From contig DUBN01000016.1 in the NCBI GenBank assembly GCA_012960315.1, positions 74,553 through 138,552 on the forward strand: a DNA stretch of 64,000 nucleotides, read 5' to 3'. This DNA comes from Acidimicrobiia bacterium. GTDB lineage: Bacteria > Actinomycetota > Acidimicrobiia > Acidimicrobiales > Poriferisodalaceae. Position numbers and translations under genes: made by a program. Of this stretch, positions 53,427 through 60,399 are shown in pieces (position 1 is the first letter of the stretch; each line of letters begins with the position of its first letter). The notes under the pieces were generated by a model. That model was not told the origin of the DNA and made no database searches. It saw only the letters and a program-made list of their open reading frames with translations.

Positions 53427-54299
53427 ATGACTAGCCGTCCGGATTTTATAATCGTAACGGGACTGTCAGGAGCCGGACGTTCGACCGTGGCCGACACCTT
53501 GGAGGACTTAGGTTGGTTCGTGATCGACAACCTTCCGCCAAGTTTGCTTGCTTCGGCGGCCGAACTTTTGACGGCAGATGACTCTTCAGTCGAACGGTTG
53601 GCGTTGGTCGCTGGTTCCCACGAGTATCAAGAAGATTTACTTAGCTTCTTGTCTGAACTTCGTTCATCCGGGGCGCGAGTTCGGGTGCTTTTTCTTGACG
53701 CACCTACTGAAGTGCTTTTGCGGCGCTATGACCAAACGCGACGCCGGCATCCCCTGAGCGCTGGCTCCGCATCAGTGACGGATGCAATTCGTCGCGAGCG
53801 AGAACTACTAGAACCGATTCGGCGAGAAGCAGACGTTGTTATCGAGACTGGCGACCTTATTGTGCATGAACTCAAAGCTCGCGTTGTTGAGGCATTTAGC
53901 GATGCTGATCGCGAACAGTTGATGCAGACAACGGTCATGTCCTTTGGTTACAAACATGGCGTGCCCATCGAAGCGGACTTGGTTTTCGATTGCCGGTTTT
54001 TACCAAACCCGCATTGGGTTTCCGATCTGCGCCCTAAAACCGGGCTTGATCAAGAAGTTCGGAACTACGTGCTTGAACAACCATTAACGGTGTCGTTTAT
54101 GGAACACACGCTGCCGTTGTTTGAGTTCCTTATCCCTTCGTATGTCGAGGAAGGTAAGGCCTACCTCACGATCGCTTTCGGCTGCACTGGTGGACGCCAT
54201 CGCAGTGTGTCGATCGCCGAAGAATTTGGTCGGATATTGACCAATGGTGGTCATTCGCTGAGAACTCGCCATCGTGACCTAGAGTCCAAAGAAATTTAG
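53427..54299 (+). CDS. rapZ: RapZ/YvcJ-family nucleotide-binding protein
   Basis: 290-aa P-loop protein of the RapZ/YvcJ family. It has VTGLSGAGRSTVADTLEDLG (Walker A), FVIDNLPPSLL, VLFLDAPTEVLLRRYDQTRRRHPL, and the C-terminal RNA-binding-like module with SFGYKHGVPIEADLVFDCRFLPNP (given here by its parts) and IAFGCTGGRHRSV. In proteobacteria it controls glucosamine-6-phosphate synthase via small RNAs; in Gram-positives its role is less clear. The usual neighbours whiA and yvcK are absent here, but uvrC is upstream and gap downstream, as in mycobacteria. Confidence 0.93.
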   Translation: MTSRPDFIIVTGLSGAGRSTVADTLEDLGWFVIDNLPPSLLASAAELLTADDSSVERLALVAGSHEYQEDLLSFLSELRSSGARVRVLFLDAPTEVLLRRYDQTRRRHPLSAGSASVTDAIRRERELLEPIRREADVVIETGDLIVHELKARVVEAFSDADREQLMQTTVMSFGYKHGVPIEADLVFDCRFLPNPHWVSDLRPKTGLDQEVRNYVLEQPLTVSFMEHTLPLFEFLIPSYVEEGKAYLTIAFGCTGGRHRSVSIAEEFGRILTNGGHSLRTRHRDLESKEI

Positions 54300-54311
54300 A
54301 ACAGGGGAATC

Positions 54312-54332
54312 GGTTCGCCACTGACGCGAACC
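54312..54332. promoter_or_regulatory. Inverted repeat GGTTCGC-N7-GCGAACC, candidate operator of gap operon
   Basis: A perfect 7-bp inverted repeat with a 7-bp centre lies just upstream of a TAGACA(T) candidate -10 box at 54340-54345. It would overlap the -35 region, a common place for a repressor site. No T-run follows, which argues against a terminator for rapZ. Confidence 0.4.
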
Positions 54333-54388
54333 AATGCAGTAGACATGCAAGAACATCCCTACTTCCTCCCAGAAAGCGATCTATTCCA

Positions 54389-55390
54389 ATGACCGTGAGC
54401 GTCGGCATCAACGGGTTCGGCCGTATCGGCCGCAACTTCTTCCGGGCAGTCCAAAAACAAGGCGCGGACATCGAAATCGTTGCGGTAAACGATCTGGGTA
54501 ACCAAGCCACTATGGCTCACCTTCTGAAATATGACTCTGTTCTGGGCAACCTCCCGAACGATATTTCCGCTGTAGACGGCGGAATCTCAATCGACGGGCA
54601 GCTGCTCCAAGTGCTATCTGAACGCAATCCCGCAGATTTACCTTGGGGAGAGCTCGGAGTTGATGTCGTGATCGAATCAACTGGAATCTTTACCGACCGC
54701 GAGAAAGCGGCACAACACCTTGAAGCGGGTGCCCCGTTAGTGATTGTTTCTGCCCCAGCGAATGGAGCTGACGCCACTTTCGTTGTCGGAGTTAATCACG
54801 AAGAGTTCGACAAGGAGACACACAAAGTCATTTCTAACGCCAGCTGCACGACTAACTGTTTCGTTCCGATGGTTCAGGTACTAGATGATGCCTTTGGCGT
54901 CGAAAGAGGGCTTATGACCACGGTGCACGCTTACACCGGCGACCAATCTCTAGTTGACGGTCCCCACAGTGACTTACGAAGAGCACGCGCATCTGCGGTG
55001 AACATTATTCCCACCTCAACGGGGGCGGCACGCGCAACAGGACTTGTCCTCCAAGCCATGAAGGGGAAGCTCGACGGAACCTCCTTGAGAGTGCCAATTC
55101 CCGATGGTTCAATTACTGACTTCACAGCGGTCTTGGCGACGAGCCCCTCCGTCGAAGAGATCAACTCTGCGTTCGCTTCGGCGGCGTCAACTGCGCCTCT
55201 CCAAGGGGTCCTCTCATATAGCGAAGACCCCTTGGTGTCTTCCGATATTGTCGGAGATCCCTCCAGTTGCGTGTTCGACGCAGGCTTGACAATGACTCTG
55301 GATAATCTGATCAAGGTGAGCGGCTGGTACGACAACGAGTGGGGATACTCAAACCGACTTGTTGACCTCGTCGAAATCACCTGTAGCTGA
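54389..55390 (+). CDS. gap: Glyceraldehyde-3-phosphate dehydrogenase
   Basis: 333-aa NAD-dependent enzyme: VGINGFGRIGRNFF, VNDLG (Asp binds the NAD ribose), SNASCTTNC with the catalytic Cys, VHAYTGDQ (His), and YDNEWGYSNRLVD. First of gap-pgk-tpiA. No clear ribosome-binding site; its leader appears to be about 40 nt if the TAGACA box is used. Function is certain; whether glycolytic or gluconeogenic flow dominates cannot be told. Confidence 0.97.
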   Translation: MTVSVGINGFGRIGRNFFRAVQKQGADIEIVAVNDLGNQATMAHLLKYDSVLGNLPNDISAVDGGISIDGQLLQVLSERNPADLPWGELGVDVVIESTGIFTDREKAAQHLEAGAPLVIVSAPANGADATFVVGVNHEEFDKETHKVISNASCTTNCFVPMVQVLDDAFGVERGLMTTVHAYTGDQSLVDGPHSDLRRARASAVNIIPTSTGAARATGLVLQAMKGKLDGTSLRVPIPDGSITDFTAVLATSPSVEEINSAFASAASTAPLQGVLSYSEDPLVSSDIVGDPSSCVFDAGLTMTLDNLIKVSGWYDNEWGYSNRLVDLVEITCS

Positions 55391-55397
55391 GATAGGC

Positions 55398-56540
55398 GTG
55401 TCTGATCTGCCCATCCCCAACCTTGAAAGCCTGGAAAACACGTTGGGTGGTCTAGAAGGAAAACGGATTCTCGTCCGGTGCGACTTCAATGTTCCTTTGC
55501 GCGACGGCGCCATTTCAGACGATTTAAGAATCAAAGCTGCATTGCCAACGTTGAATTGGCTGCTCGAGCGAGGTGCAACCGTTGTTGCGTGTACCCACTT
55601 CGGTCGTCCGAATGGAAAGCCGGACCCAAAATTTTCAGTGGCCCTGCTTCGAACCAGGGTGGAAGAGTTAGCCCCAGGTGTGCAACTCCTTGAGAATTTG
55701 CGCTTTGACCCAGGCGAAACAGGGAACTCTCCCGAGTTCGTCAAGTACCTGATTGATGGTGCTGGAGGACTTCCATTCGATGGCTATGTGAATGACGCGT
55801 TTGGCGTTTCACACCGCTCTCACGCATCAATTGTCGGGCCACCGGGCAGGCTTCCTTCGGCCGCCGGGCGACTTCTGGAAAAAGAAATCGACGTCTTGGG
55901 AAGGATGCGATCCTCGCCGAACAGACCCTTCGTTGCTGTTCTAGGTGGGGCCAAAGTTAGTGACAAAATCGGTGTGATCGAAGCGTTGCTGAGCGTCGTA
56001 GATCGGCTTCTCATTGGCGGTGGTATGTGCTTCACGTTTCTGAAAGCCCTCGGATACGGCATCGGCGATTCGTTGTGTGAAGCCGATCAAGGAGAGACAT
56101 GTAAACGAATTCTTGACTCGGGTGCTTCGATCCTTTTGCCGTCGGACATCACCGCTCTTAGCCCAGACGGCGATATTGGGGCCAATAGTGGTGAGGTTCG
56201 GCAAATGGGCAGGTCGATTCCCGATGGCTGGAAAGGCCTCGACATTGGTCCCGGAACAGCGGCAGCATTTGGGGATGTCATCCACGAAGCACGTACTGTT
56301 TTTTGGAATGGGCCCATGGGAACGTTTGAAGACCCTCGTTTCGCAGCTGGGACCCACGCTGTTAGCCAAGCTCTCGCTGACACAAAAGCGTTCACGGTCG
56401 TTGGTGGTGGAGACAGCGCTGCTGCGGTCGCTGAAATTGGGCTAACGCCATATATGGACCACGTGAGCACCGGAGGGGGAGCCAGCCTTGAGCTTCTCGA
56501 GTTAGGTGACCTTCCGGGCCTTATCGCACTTCGAAATTGA
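55398..56540 (+). CDS. pgk: Phosphoglycerate kinase
   Basis: 380-aa two-domain kinase: LVRCDFNVPLRDGAISDD (substrate loop), THFGRPNGKPDP, LLENLRFDPGE, VNDAFGVSHRSHAS, VLGGAKVSDKIG, and WNGPMGTFEDPRFAAGT (nucleotide), with VGGGDSAAAVAE. GTG 55398, 7 bp after gap, is chosen over the longer frame from 55359, which overlaps gap. Slightly shorter than the common 395-400 aa. Confidence 0.97.
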   Translation: MSDLPIPNLESLENTLGGLEGKRILVRCDFNVPLRDGAISDDLRIKAALPTLNWLLERGATVVACTHFGRPNGKPDPKFSVALLRTRVEELAPGVQLLENLRFDPGETGNSPEFVKYLIDGAGGLPFDGYVNDAFGVSHRSHASIVGPPGRLPSAAGRLLEKEIDVLGRMRSSPNRPFVAVLGGAKVSDKIGVIEALLSVVDRLLIGGGMCFTFLKALGYGIGDSLCEADQGETCKRILDSGASILLPSDITALSPDGDIGANSGEVRQMGRSIPDGWKGLDIGPGTAAAFGDVIHEARTVFWNGPMGTFEDPRFAAGTHAVSQALADTKAFTVVGGGDSAAAVAEIGLTPYMDHVSTGGGASLELLELGDLPGLIALRN

Positions 56541-56548
56541 GGAAACCA

Positions 56549-57319
56549 ATGGCCCGAATCCCATTAATTTCAGGAAACTGGAAAATGAACCTCAATCATT
56601 TTGAGGCAATACAGCTGGTCCAAAAGCTTAGCTACGAACTAAGCGGTCATGACTTTGACGAAGTCGAGGTCTCTCTCCACCCGCCCTACACGGATTTACG
56701 CTCTATCCAAACCGTGATCGACGCAGATCGTATGGGCTTTCAGCTTGGGGCCCAAAACTGCCATACCGAAGCGTCAGGAGCGTTTACCGGAGAGATCTCG
56801 CCGGCGATGCTGGCGAAACTGGACGTTGGCTATGTGATTGTCGGACACAGCGAACGCAGAGCTTTGTTTGCTGAGAGTAACGAGGATGTCGCTTCAAAAG
56901 CATGTGCGGTATTTGCCCACGAAATGACCCCAATCGTGTGTGTAGGAGAAACCCTCCAAGAGCGAGAGTCCGGCCAAGCCGCAGCCATCGTGGAGGCACA
57001 AGTAGTTGGCAGTTTGAAATCTATTACGAGCCAACAGCTTGGCGATGCAGTGATTGCGTACGAACCAGTGTGGGCTATCGGCACGGGGGCGACAGCGTCT
57101 GCGGATGATGCACAAGAGATGTGCGCTCACATTAGGACTGTTGTTGCTTCAATCCACAAAGGAGCTAGCGAGTCAGTTCGCATCCAATATGGCGGGTCTG
57201 TGAATCCGTCGAACTCGACAGAATTAATGACCATGCCCGACATCGATGGGGCTCTTGTCGGTGGGGCATCTTTGCAGTCGGACTCTTTCGCTCGGATTGT
57301 GAACTTCAAAGAAGCCTAG
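56549..57319 (+). CDS. tpiA: Triosephosphate isomerase
   Basis: 256-aa TIM barrel: ISGNWKMNLN (Asn and Lys), VIVGHSERRALF (His), VIAYEPVWAIGTG (Glu, lid), and IQYGGSVNPSN, GALVGGASL. ATG 56549 with GAGG upstream is preferred to the TTG at 56537 that overlaps the pgk stop. The stop codon TAG is also the first three bases of the -10 box of the next gene. Confidence 0.97.
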   Translation: MARIPLISGNWKMNLNHFEAIQLVQKLSYELSGHDFDEVEVSLHPPYTDLRSIQTVIDADRMGFQLGAQNCHTEASGAFTGEISPAMLAKLDVGYVIVGHSERRALFAESNEDVASKACAVFAHEMTPIVCVGETLQERESGQAAAIVEAQVVGSLKSITSQQLGDAVIAYEPVWAIGTGATASADDAQEMCAHIRTVVASIHKGASESVRIQYGGSVNPSNSTELMTMPDIDGALVGGASLQSDSFARIVNFKEA

Positions 57320-57322
57320 AGT
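57317..57322 (+). promoter_or_regulatory. -10 box (TAGAGT) overlapping the tpiA stop codon
   Basis: TAGAGT begins with the tpiA TAG stop and ends 6 nt before the ATG at 57329. The next gene lacks a ribosome-binding site, so it may be expressed from its own leaderless start. Confidence 0.4.
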
Positions 57323-57328
57323 CGCCCT

Positions 57329-58825
57329 ATGGGCGTTACTGATCCGAGTTCGAACCGACCGCAACTTCCTGAAGGACTTGTTGCTTTCGTGAAACGGGAC
57401 TGTCCTACCTGCGTCGATGTTGCGTCAGTGTTGGGAGAGATATGTACTCGAGGGCCCGGTGTAACGGTTTACAGCCAAGATGACCCGTTGTTTCCTGAAG
57501 CCGTCGAATCGAAACATCACGATCACGATCTTGCGTTGTCATGGCACTGGGATGTGGAGACAGTGCCCACTTTGATGTACGTGCAAGATGGCAAAGAAAT
57601 GGCCAGAACCGTGGGGTGGAGTCGGACTGATTGGGAAGCCATGACGGGAGTTGAAGAACTGGGTGCTGAGCTTCCTCAAATGCGGCCAGGTTGTGGGTCC
57701 CTGTCGGTGGACCCGAACTTGGCGGAAGGCTTGGCAATCAAGTTTGGCGAAACAACACTGCGGAGCCGTCGCGTGGAATTTGCCAGCCTGGAAGACGAGT
57801 TCGACGCAATGTTCGATCGCGGGTGGTCTGATGGATTGCCCATTGTGCCGCCGACGGAAGAACGAGTGGCACGGATGTTGACAGGCACTCATCGGCAACC
57901 CGAGGAGGTGTTGGCCATCGTTCCGCCGGCATTGGTGGAATGCACGGTGGAAAAAGTCGCGATCAACGCAGTGATGGCTGGGTGCCGCCCGGAGTATCTG
58001 CCCGTGGTTCTGGCGGCGGTCGAAGCTGCGTGCACAGACCAGTTCAATATGCATGGTCTGTTATGCACCTTGTGGTTTTCAGGGCCGATCATCATCGTGA
58101 ACGGCCCAATTCGGCGCCAAATTGGCATGAATACAGACAAGAACGCGCTCGGTCAGGGAAATCGAGCGAATTCAACTATTGGTCGGGCTCTGCAACTCGT
58201 CGTACGAAATGTTGGGGGAGGTAAACCTGGAGTAGGGGGAATCGACCGATCAGCGTTGGGGGCGCCCTCCAAGGTTGGGTGGTGTTTCGCTGAAGACGAG
58301 GAAAATCTTCCCGATGGGTGGGACCCTCTGTCTGTGACCCGCGGATTTGAGCGAGGGCAAGACACCGTCACATTGTTTGCTGGGCATGGTCCGATCGGTT
58401 GCATCGATCAAATATCTCGCACCCCTGAATCTCTTATTCGGACGTTGGCACAGCAACTACATGGCGTAGGAAACCGAAAATTGCCCAGCGAAGCGATGAT
58501 CGTCATGACGCCCGAACACATGAACGTTTTCGAAGCTGCTGGTTGGAGCAGGGGCAAGTTCTACGAAGAACTCGAACCGCTTCTGCAAATGGACCCGGAG
58601 CTTTCGGCAAGAGGAGCCCAAGGAATAGAAGAAGGTATCCCCACCCGTGGTAACGAAGAGACCGTATTTGGGTCAGCCTCGGGCCGGACGGTGAGGAAAT
58701 TGCCCGATTGGTCGCCAATGATTGTTCGCGCTGGCGGAGGGGCTGGAGGCTTCTCGGCCATCCTTGAAGGATGGGTTCCAGGGTCCAAAGGGAGCACACC
58801 AATCACGCACCTGGTATCTGGCTGA
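57329..58825 (+). CDS. Thioredoxin-like domain fused to UGSC-like domain, unknown function
   Basis: 498 aa. Residues 12-110 look thioredoxin-like with C25-P-T-C28 and the cis-Pro strand VETVPTLMYVQDGKE. A linker has RPGC122GSLSVDP. Residues about 150-498 match a domain I know from proteins named UGSC family (seleno)proteins, with FDRGWSDGLPIVPPTEERV, EKVAINAVMAGCRPEYLPVV, IIIVNGPIRRQIGMN and RANSTIGRAL. The name comes from a U/C-G-S-C motif; here it reads CGSL, with a Cys codon and not Sec. A redox role is plausible; substrate unknown. It may be leaderless, starting 9 bp after tpiA. Confidence 0.75.
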   Translation: MGVTDPSSNRPQLPEGLVAFVKRDCPTCVDVASVLGEICTRGPGVTVYSQDDPLFPEAVESKHHDHDLALSWHWDVETVPTLMYVQDGKEMARTVGWSRTDWEAMTGVEELGAELPQMRPGCGSLSVDPNLAEGLAIKFGETTLRSRRVEFASLEDEFDAMFDRGWSDGLPIVPPTEERVARMLTGTHRQPEEVLAIVPPALVECTVEKVAINAVMAGCRPEYLPVVLAAVEAACTDQFNMHGLLCTLWFSGPIIIVNGPIRRQIGMNTDKNALGQGNRANSTIGRALQLVVRNVGGGKPGVGGIDRSALGAPSKVGWCFAEDEENLPDGWDPLSVTRGFERGQDTVTLFAGHGPIGCIDQISRTPESLIRTLAQQLHGVGNRKLPSEAMIVMTPEHMNVFEAAGWSRGKFYEELEPLLQMDPELSARGAQGIEEGIPTRGNEETVFGSASGRTVRKLPDWSPMIVRAGGGAGGFSAILEGWVPGSKGSTPITHLVSG

Positions 58826-58924
58826 CCACCCCGCGGCTGTCAAACTGATCGGTAGCCATTCACAGCACCCACCTAGGTCCTCATGTCTGTGAGTGACTAC
58901 CGAGGAGTCAGTTAGGGACGCTGG

Positions 58925-58930
58925 TACCAT
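58925..58930 (+). promoter_or_regulatory. -10 box (TACCAT) of leaderless secG
   Basis: TACCAT ends 7 nt before GTG 58938; no ribosome-binding site. Confidence 0.45.
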
Positions 58931-58937
58931 CAGCCGT

Positions 58938-59168
58938 GTGTTGACATGGATTGTCGGTGCCTTGCACCTCAGCTCGGCCGTTGGCCTCGTTGGGCTCGTG
59001 CTATTACACAGCGGAAAAGGCGGCGGCGTGTCCGACATGTTTGGCGGAAGCGTAGGAGCCACAGCAGCCGGCTCGACGGTCGCAGAAAAAAACTTGAGTC
59101 GAATCACCGTCGTGGTCGCTGTCACCTTTGGTTTCACAACCCTAGTGTTGGGTCTTCTCCTGGCGTAG
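58938..59168 (+). CDS. secG: Preprotein translocase subunit SecG
   Basis: 76-aa SecYEG accessory subunit: two membrane helices (WIVGALHLSSAVGLVGLVLL and a C-terminal VVVAVTFGFTTLVLGLLLA) joined by the hallmark LLHSGKGGGVSDMFGG. The longer frame from 58893 adds residues not seen in SecG; GTG 58938 fits both family and -10 box. Follows the glycolytic genes, as in many actinobacteria. Confidence 0.9.
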   Translation: MLTWIVGALHLSSAVGLVGLVLLHSGKGGGVSDMFGGSVGATAAGSTVAEKNLSRITVVVAVTFGFTTLVLGLLLA

Positions 59169-59266
59169 ACAGCAGATTCGTATCGCTGCTGAAAGCTTCG
59201 GTTGCCTCTTTGGGCCCGGTTGAGCAGGTTGGTAGAGTGGTCTTTCTTCCCGGATTCGGGAACAGC

Positions 59267-59354
59267 GTCGGAGTGGCGGAATTGGCAGACGCGCTAGACT
59301 AAGGATCTAGTGCCCGTTAAGGGTGTGGGGGTTCAAGTCCCCCCTCCGACACCA
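59267..59354 (+). tRNA. tRNA-Leu(AAG)
   Basis: 88-nt class II tRNA with encoded CCA. Acceptor GTCGGAG pairs fully with CTCCGAC, discriminator A59351. Anticodon stem CTAGA/TCTAG holds the loop CTAAGGA, so U33 is followed by AAG (reads CUU, and with inosine also CUC/CUA). It has a long variable arm and T arm GGGGG-TTCAAGT-CCCCC. An A34 leucine tRNA is uncommon in bacteria. Its last 22 bp are repeated at 60338. Confidence 0.93.
59331..59352. repeat. Direct repeat, left copy (3' end of tRNA-Leu)
   Basis: 22 bp starting GTTCAAGTCC and ending TCCGACAC, covering the T loop to the CCA of tRNA-Leu(AAG). Identical to 60338-60359. It is the attL-like end of the insertion. Confidence 0.8.
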
Positions 59355-59369
59355 CACGAACCGCCATTT

Positions 59370-59386
59370 GCCGTCTGAGAGACGGC
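59370..59386 (+). terminator. Hairpin after tRNA-Leu(AAG)
   Basis: GCCGTCT-GAG-AGACGGC is a perfect 7-bp stem with a 3-nt loop, 16 bp after the tRNA CCA. No strong U-run follows (TGCGCGTTAT), so it may be a weak or factor-assisted terminator. Confidence 0.5.
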
Positions 59387-59460
59387 TGCGCGTTATCTAT
59401 ACCTAGGGCTTCTGACGTCGCCCAACGCCCCCCTCAGGGGAGGGGTGACAGACTGAGACC

Positions 59461-60297
59461 ATGAGACGGTTTGCGGGTGTGCTGCTGTTGGGAGCGTTGC
59501 TAGTTGCCTGTGGTGGTGGGAGTAACGGCAACAAGATCGCCTTCACCAGCGACCGGGACGGCAACCGGGAGATCTTCGTGATGGACGCCGACGGGACCGG
59601 GGTCCAGCAACTCACCGACAACAACGATTTGGATTTTGTTCCGGCGTGGTCGCCCAACGGCAACAAGATCGCCTTCACCAGCGACCGGGACGGCGACGAA
59701 GAGATCTTCGTGATGAACGCCAACGGGACCGGGGTCCACCAACTCACCGACAACGACGACGTTGACTGGAATGCGGCGTGGTCGCCGAACGGCAACAAGA
59801 TCGCGTTTTCGAGCGAGGGCGAGGTCTTCGTGATGAACGCCAACGGGACCGGGGTCCACCAACTCACCGACAACGACGACGGTGACTGGAATGCGGCGTG
59901 GTCAGCTAACGGCAACAAAATCGCATTTACTAGCACTCGGGACGGTGACGGCGAGGTCTTTGTGATGAACGCCGACGGGACCGGGGTCCACCAACTCACC
60001 GACAACGACGACGGTGACTGGAATGCGGCGTGGTCGCCTGACGGTAACAAGATCGCCTTCGACAGTGACCGGGACGGCGACGAAGAGATCTTTGTGATGA
60101 ACGCCGACGGGACCGGGGTCCACCAACTCACCGACAACGACGACTACGACATGTCTCCGGTGTGGTCGCCTAACGGCAACAAGATCGCCTTCACCAGTGA
60201 CCGGTACGGCGACTGGGAGATCTTCGTGATGAACGCCGACGGCAGCAATGTCGTGTCGCTTGGTCAGCAGGGTGTTGTCTCCAGTTGGGTTGGCTAA
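59461..60297 (+). CDS. Lipoprotein with six WD40-like (PD40/TolB) repeats
   Basis: 278 aa. Signal peptide with lipobox LVAC (Cys17), so membrane-anchored and outside the cytoplasm. Residues 23-278 are six repeats of about 42 aa, each beginning GNKIAF.SDRDGD, then EIFVMNADGTGV and HQLTDNDDGDWNAAWSP: the PD40 pattern of TolB-type six-bladed propellers. Repeats 2-5 are almost identical at DNA level, which points to recent duplication; repeat 3 is four residues short (GNKIAFSSEGEVF) and repeat 6 diverges. It is not TolB itself (no N-terminal TolB domain, no tol-pal genes). It is the only gene in the tRNA-flanked insertion. Function unknown, possibly surface binding. Confidence 0.85.
   Translation: MRRFAGVLLLGALLVACGGGSNGNKIAFTSDRDGNREIFVMDADGTGVQQLTDNNDLDFVPAWSPNGNKIAFTSDRDGDEEIFVMNANGTGVHQLTDNDDVDWNAAWSPNGNKIAFSSEGEVFVMNANGTGVHQLTDNDDGDWNAAWSANGNKIAFTSTRDGDGEVFVMNADGTGVHQLTDNDDGDWNAAWSPDGNKIAFDSDRDGDEEIFVMNADGTGVHQLTDNDDYDMSPVWSPNGNKIAFTSDRYGDWEIFVMNADGSNVVSLGQQGVVSSWVG
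59521..60250 (+). repeat. Tandem ~130-bp repeats inside the propeller gene
   Basis: Five to six direct copies of a 120-132-bp unit. Long stretches are identical between copies, for example around 59725-59760, 59845-59880 and 59980-60015. They could recombine and change blade number, or break short-read assembly. Confidence 0.8.
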
Positions 60298-60337
60298 CCG
60301 TGACGACTCTGTTGGGATGATGCCGTTGACTAGGGGC

Positions 60338-60359
60338 GTTCAAGTCCCCCCTCCGACAC
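60338..60359. repeat. Direct repeat, right copy (tRNA-Leu 3' fragment)
   Basis: Perfect copy of 59331-59352. The sequence before it (TAGGGGC) only partly resembles the tRNA, so this is a fragment and not a tRNA gene. Confidence 0.8.
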
Positions 60360-60399
60360 GTAGAGAAACAGCAGGTTCGGCTGAGGGTTGCTCATTGAT

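Larger units (their letters stand above)
59331..60359. mobile_element. tRNA-Leu-flanked 1-kb insertion carrying one gene
   Basis: The segment between the two 22-bp copies is 985 bp (1007-bp repeat period). It holds one ORF, the beta-propeller lipoprotein, and no integrase or transposase. The left end rebuilds a complete tRNA; the right end is a tRNA 3' fragment only. This is the layout left by site-specific integration at a tRNA gene. The ORF's codon use (many GGCAACAAGATCGCC-like GC-rich codons) differs visibly from neighbours. An incomplete tRNA duplication is the alternative. Confidence 0.6.

Noticed and set aside
54312..54332. Intrinsic terminator after rapZ
   Set aside because: Symmetric hairpin has no U-run after it; position before the gap promoter suits an operator better.
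57420..57800. Selenocysteine codon in the UGSC-like protein
   Set aside because: The position is a TGT cysteine codon and no SECIS-like element or in-frame TGA is present.
59403..60137. Long minus-strand ORF of 244 aa with repeats opposite the propeller gene
   Set aside because: It is the antisense shadow of the tandem DNA repeats; the plus frame has a lipoprotein signal and a known repeat family.
60338..60359. Second tRNA-Leu gene
   Set aside because: Only the T loop and 3' acceptor strand are present; the 5' half cannot be folded.
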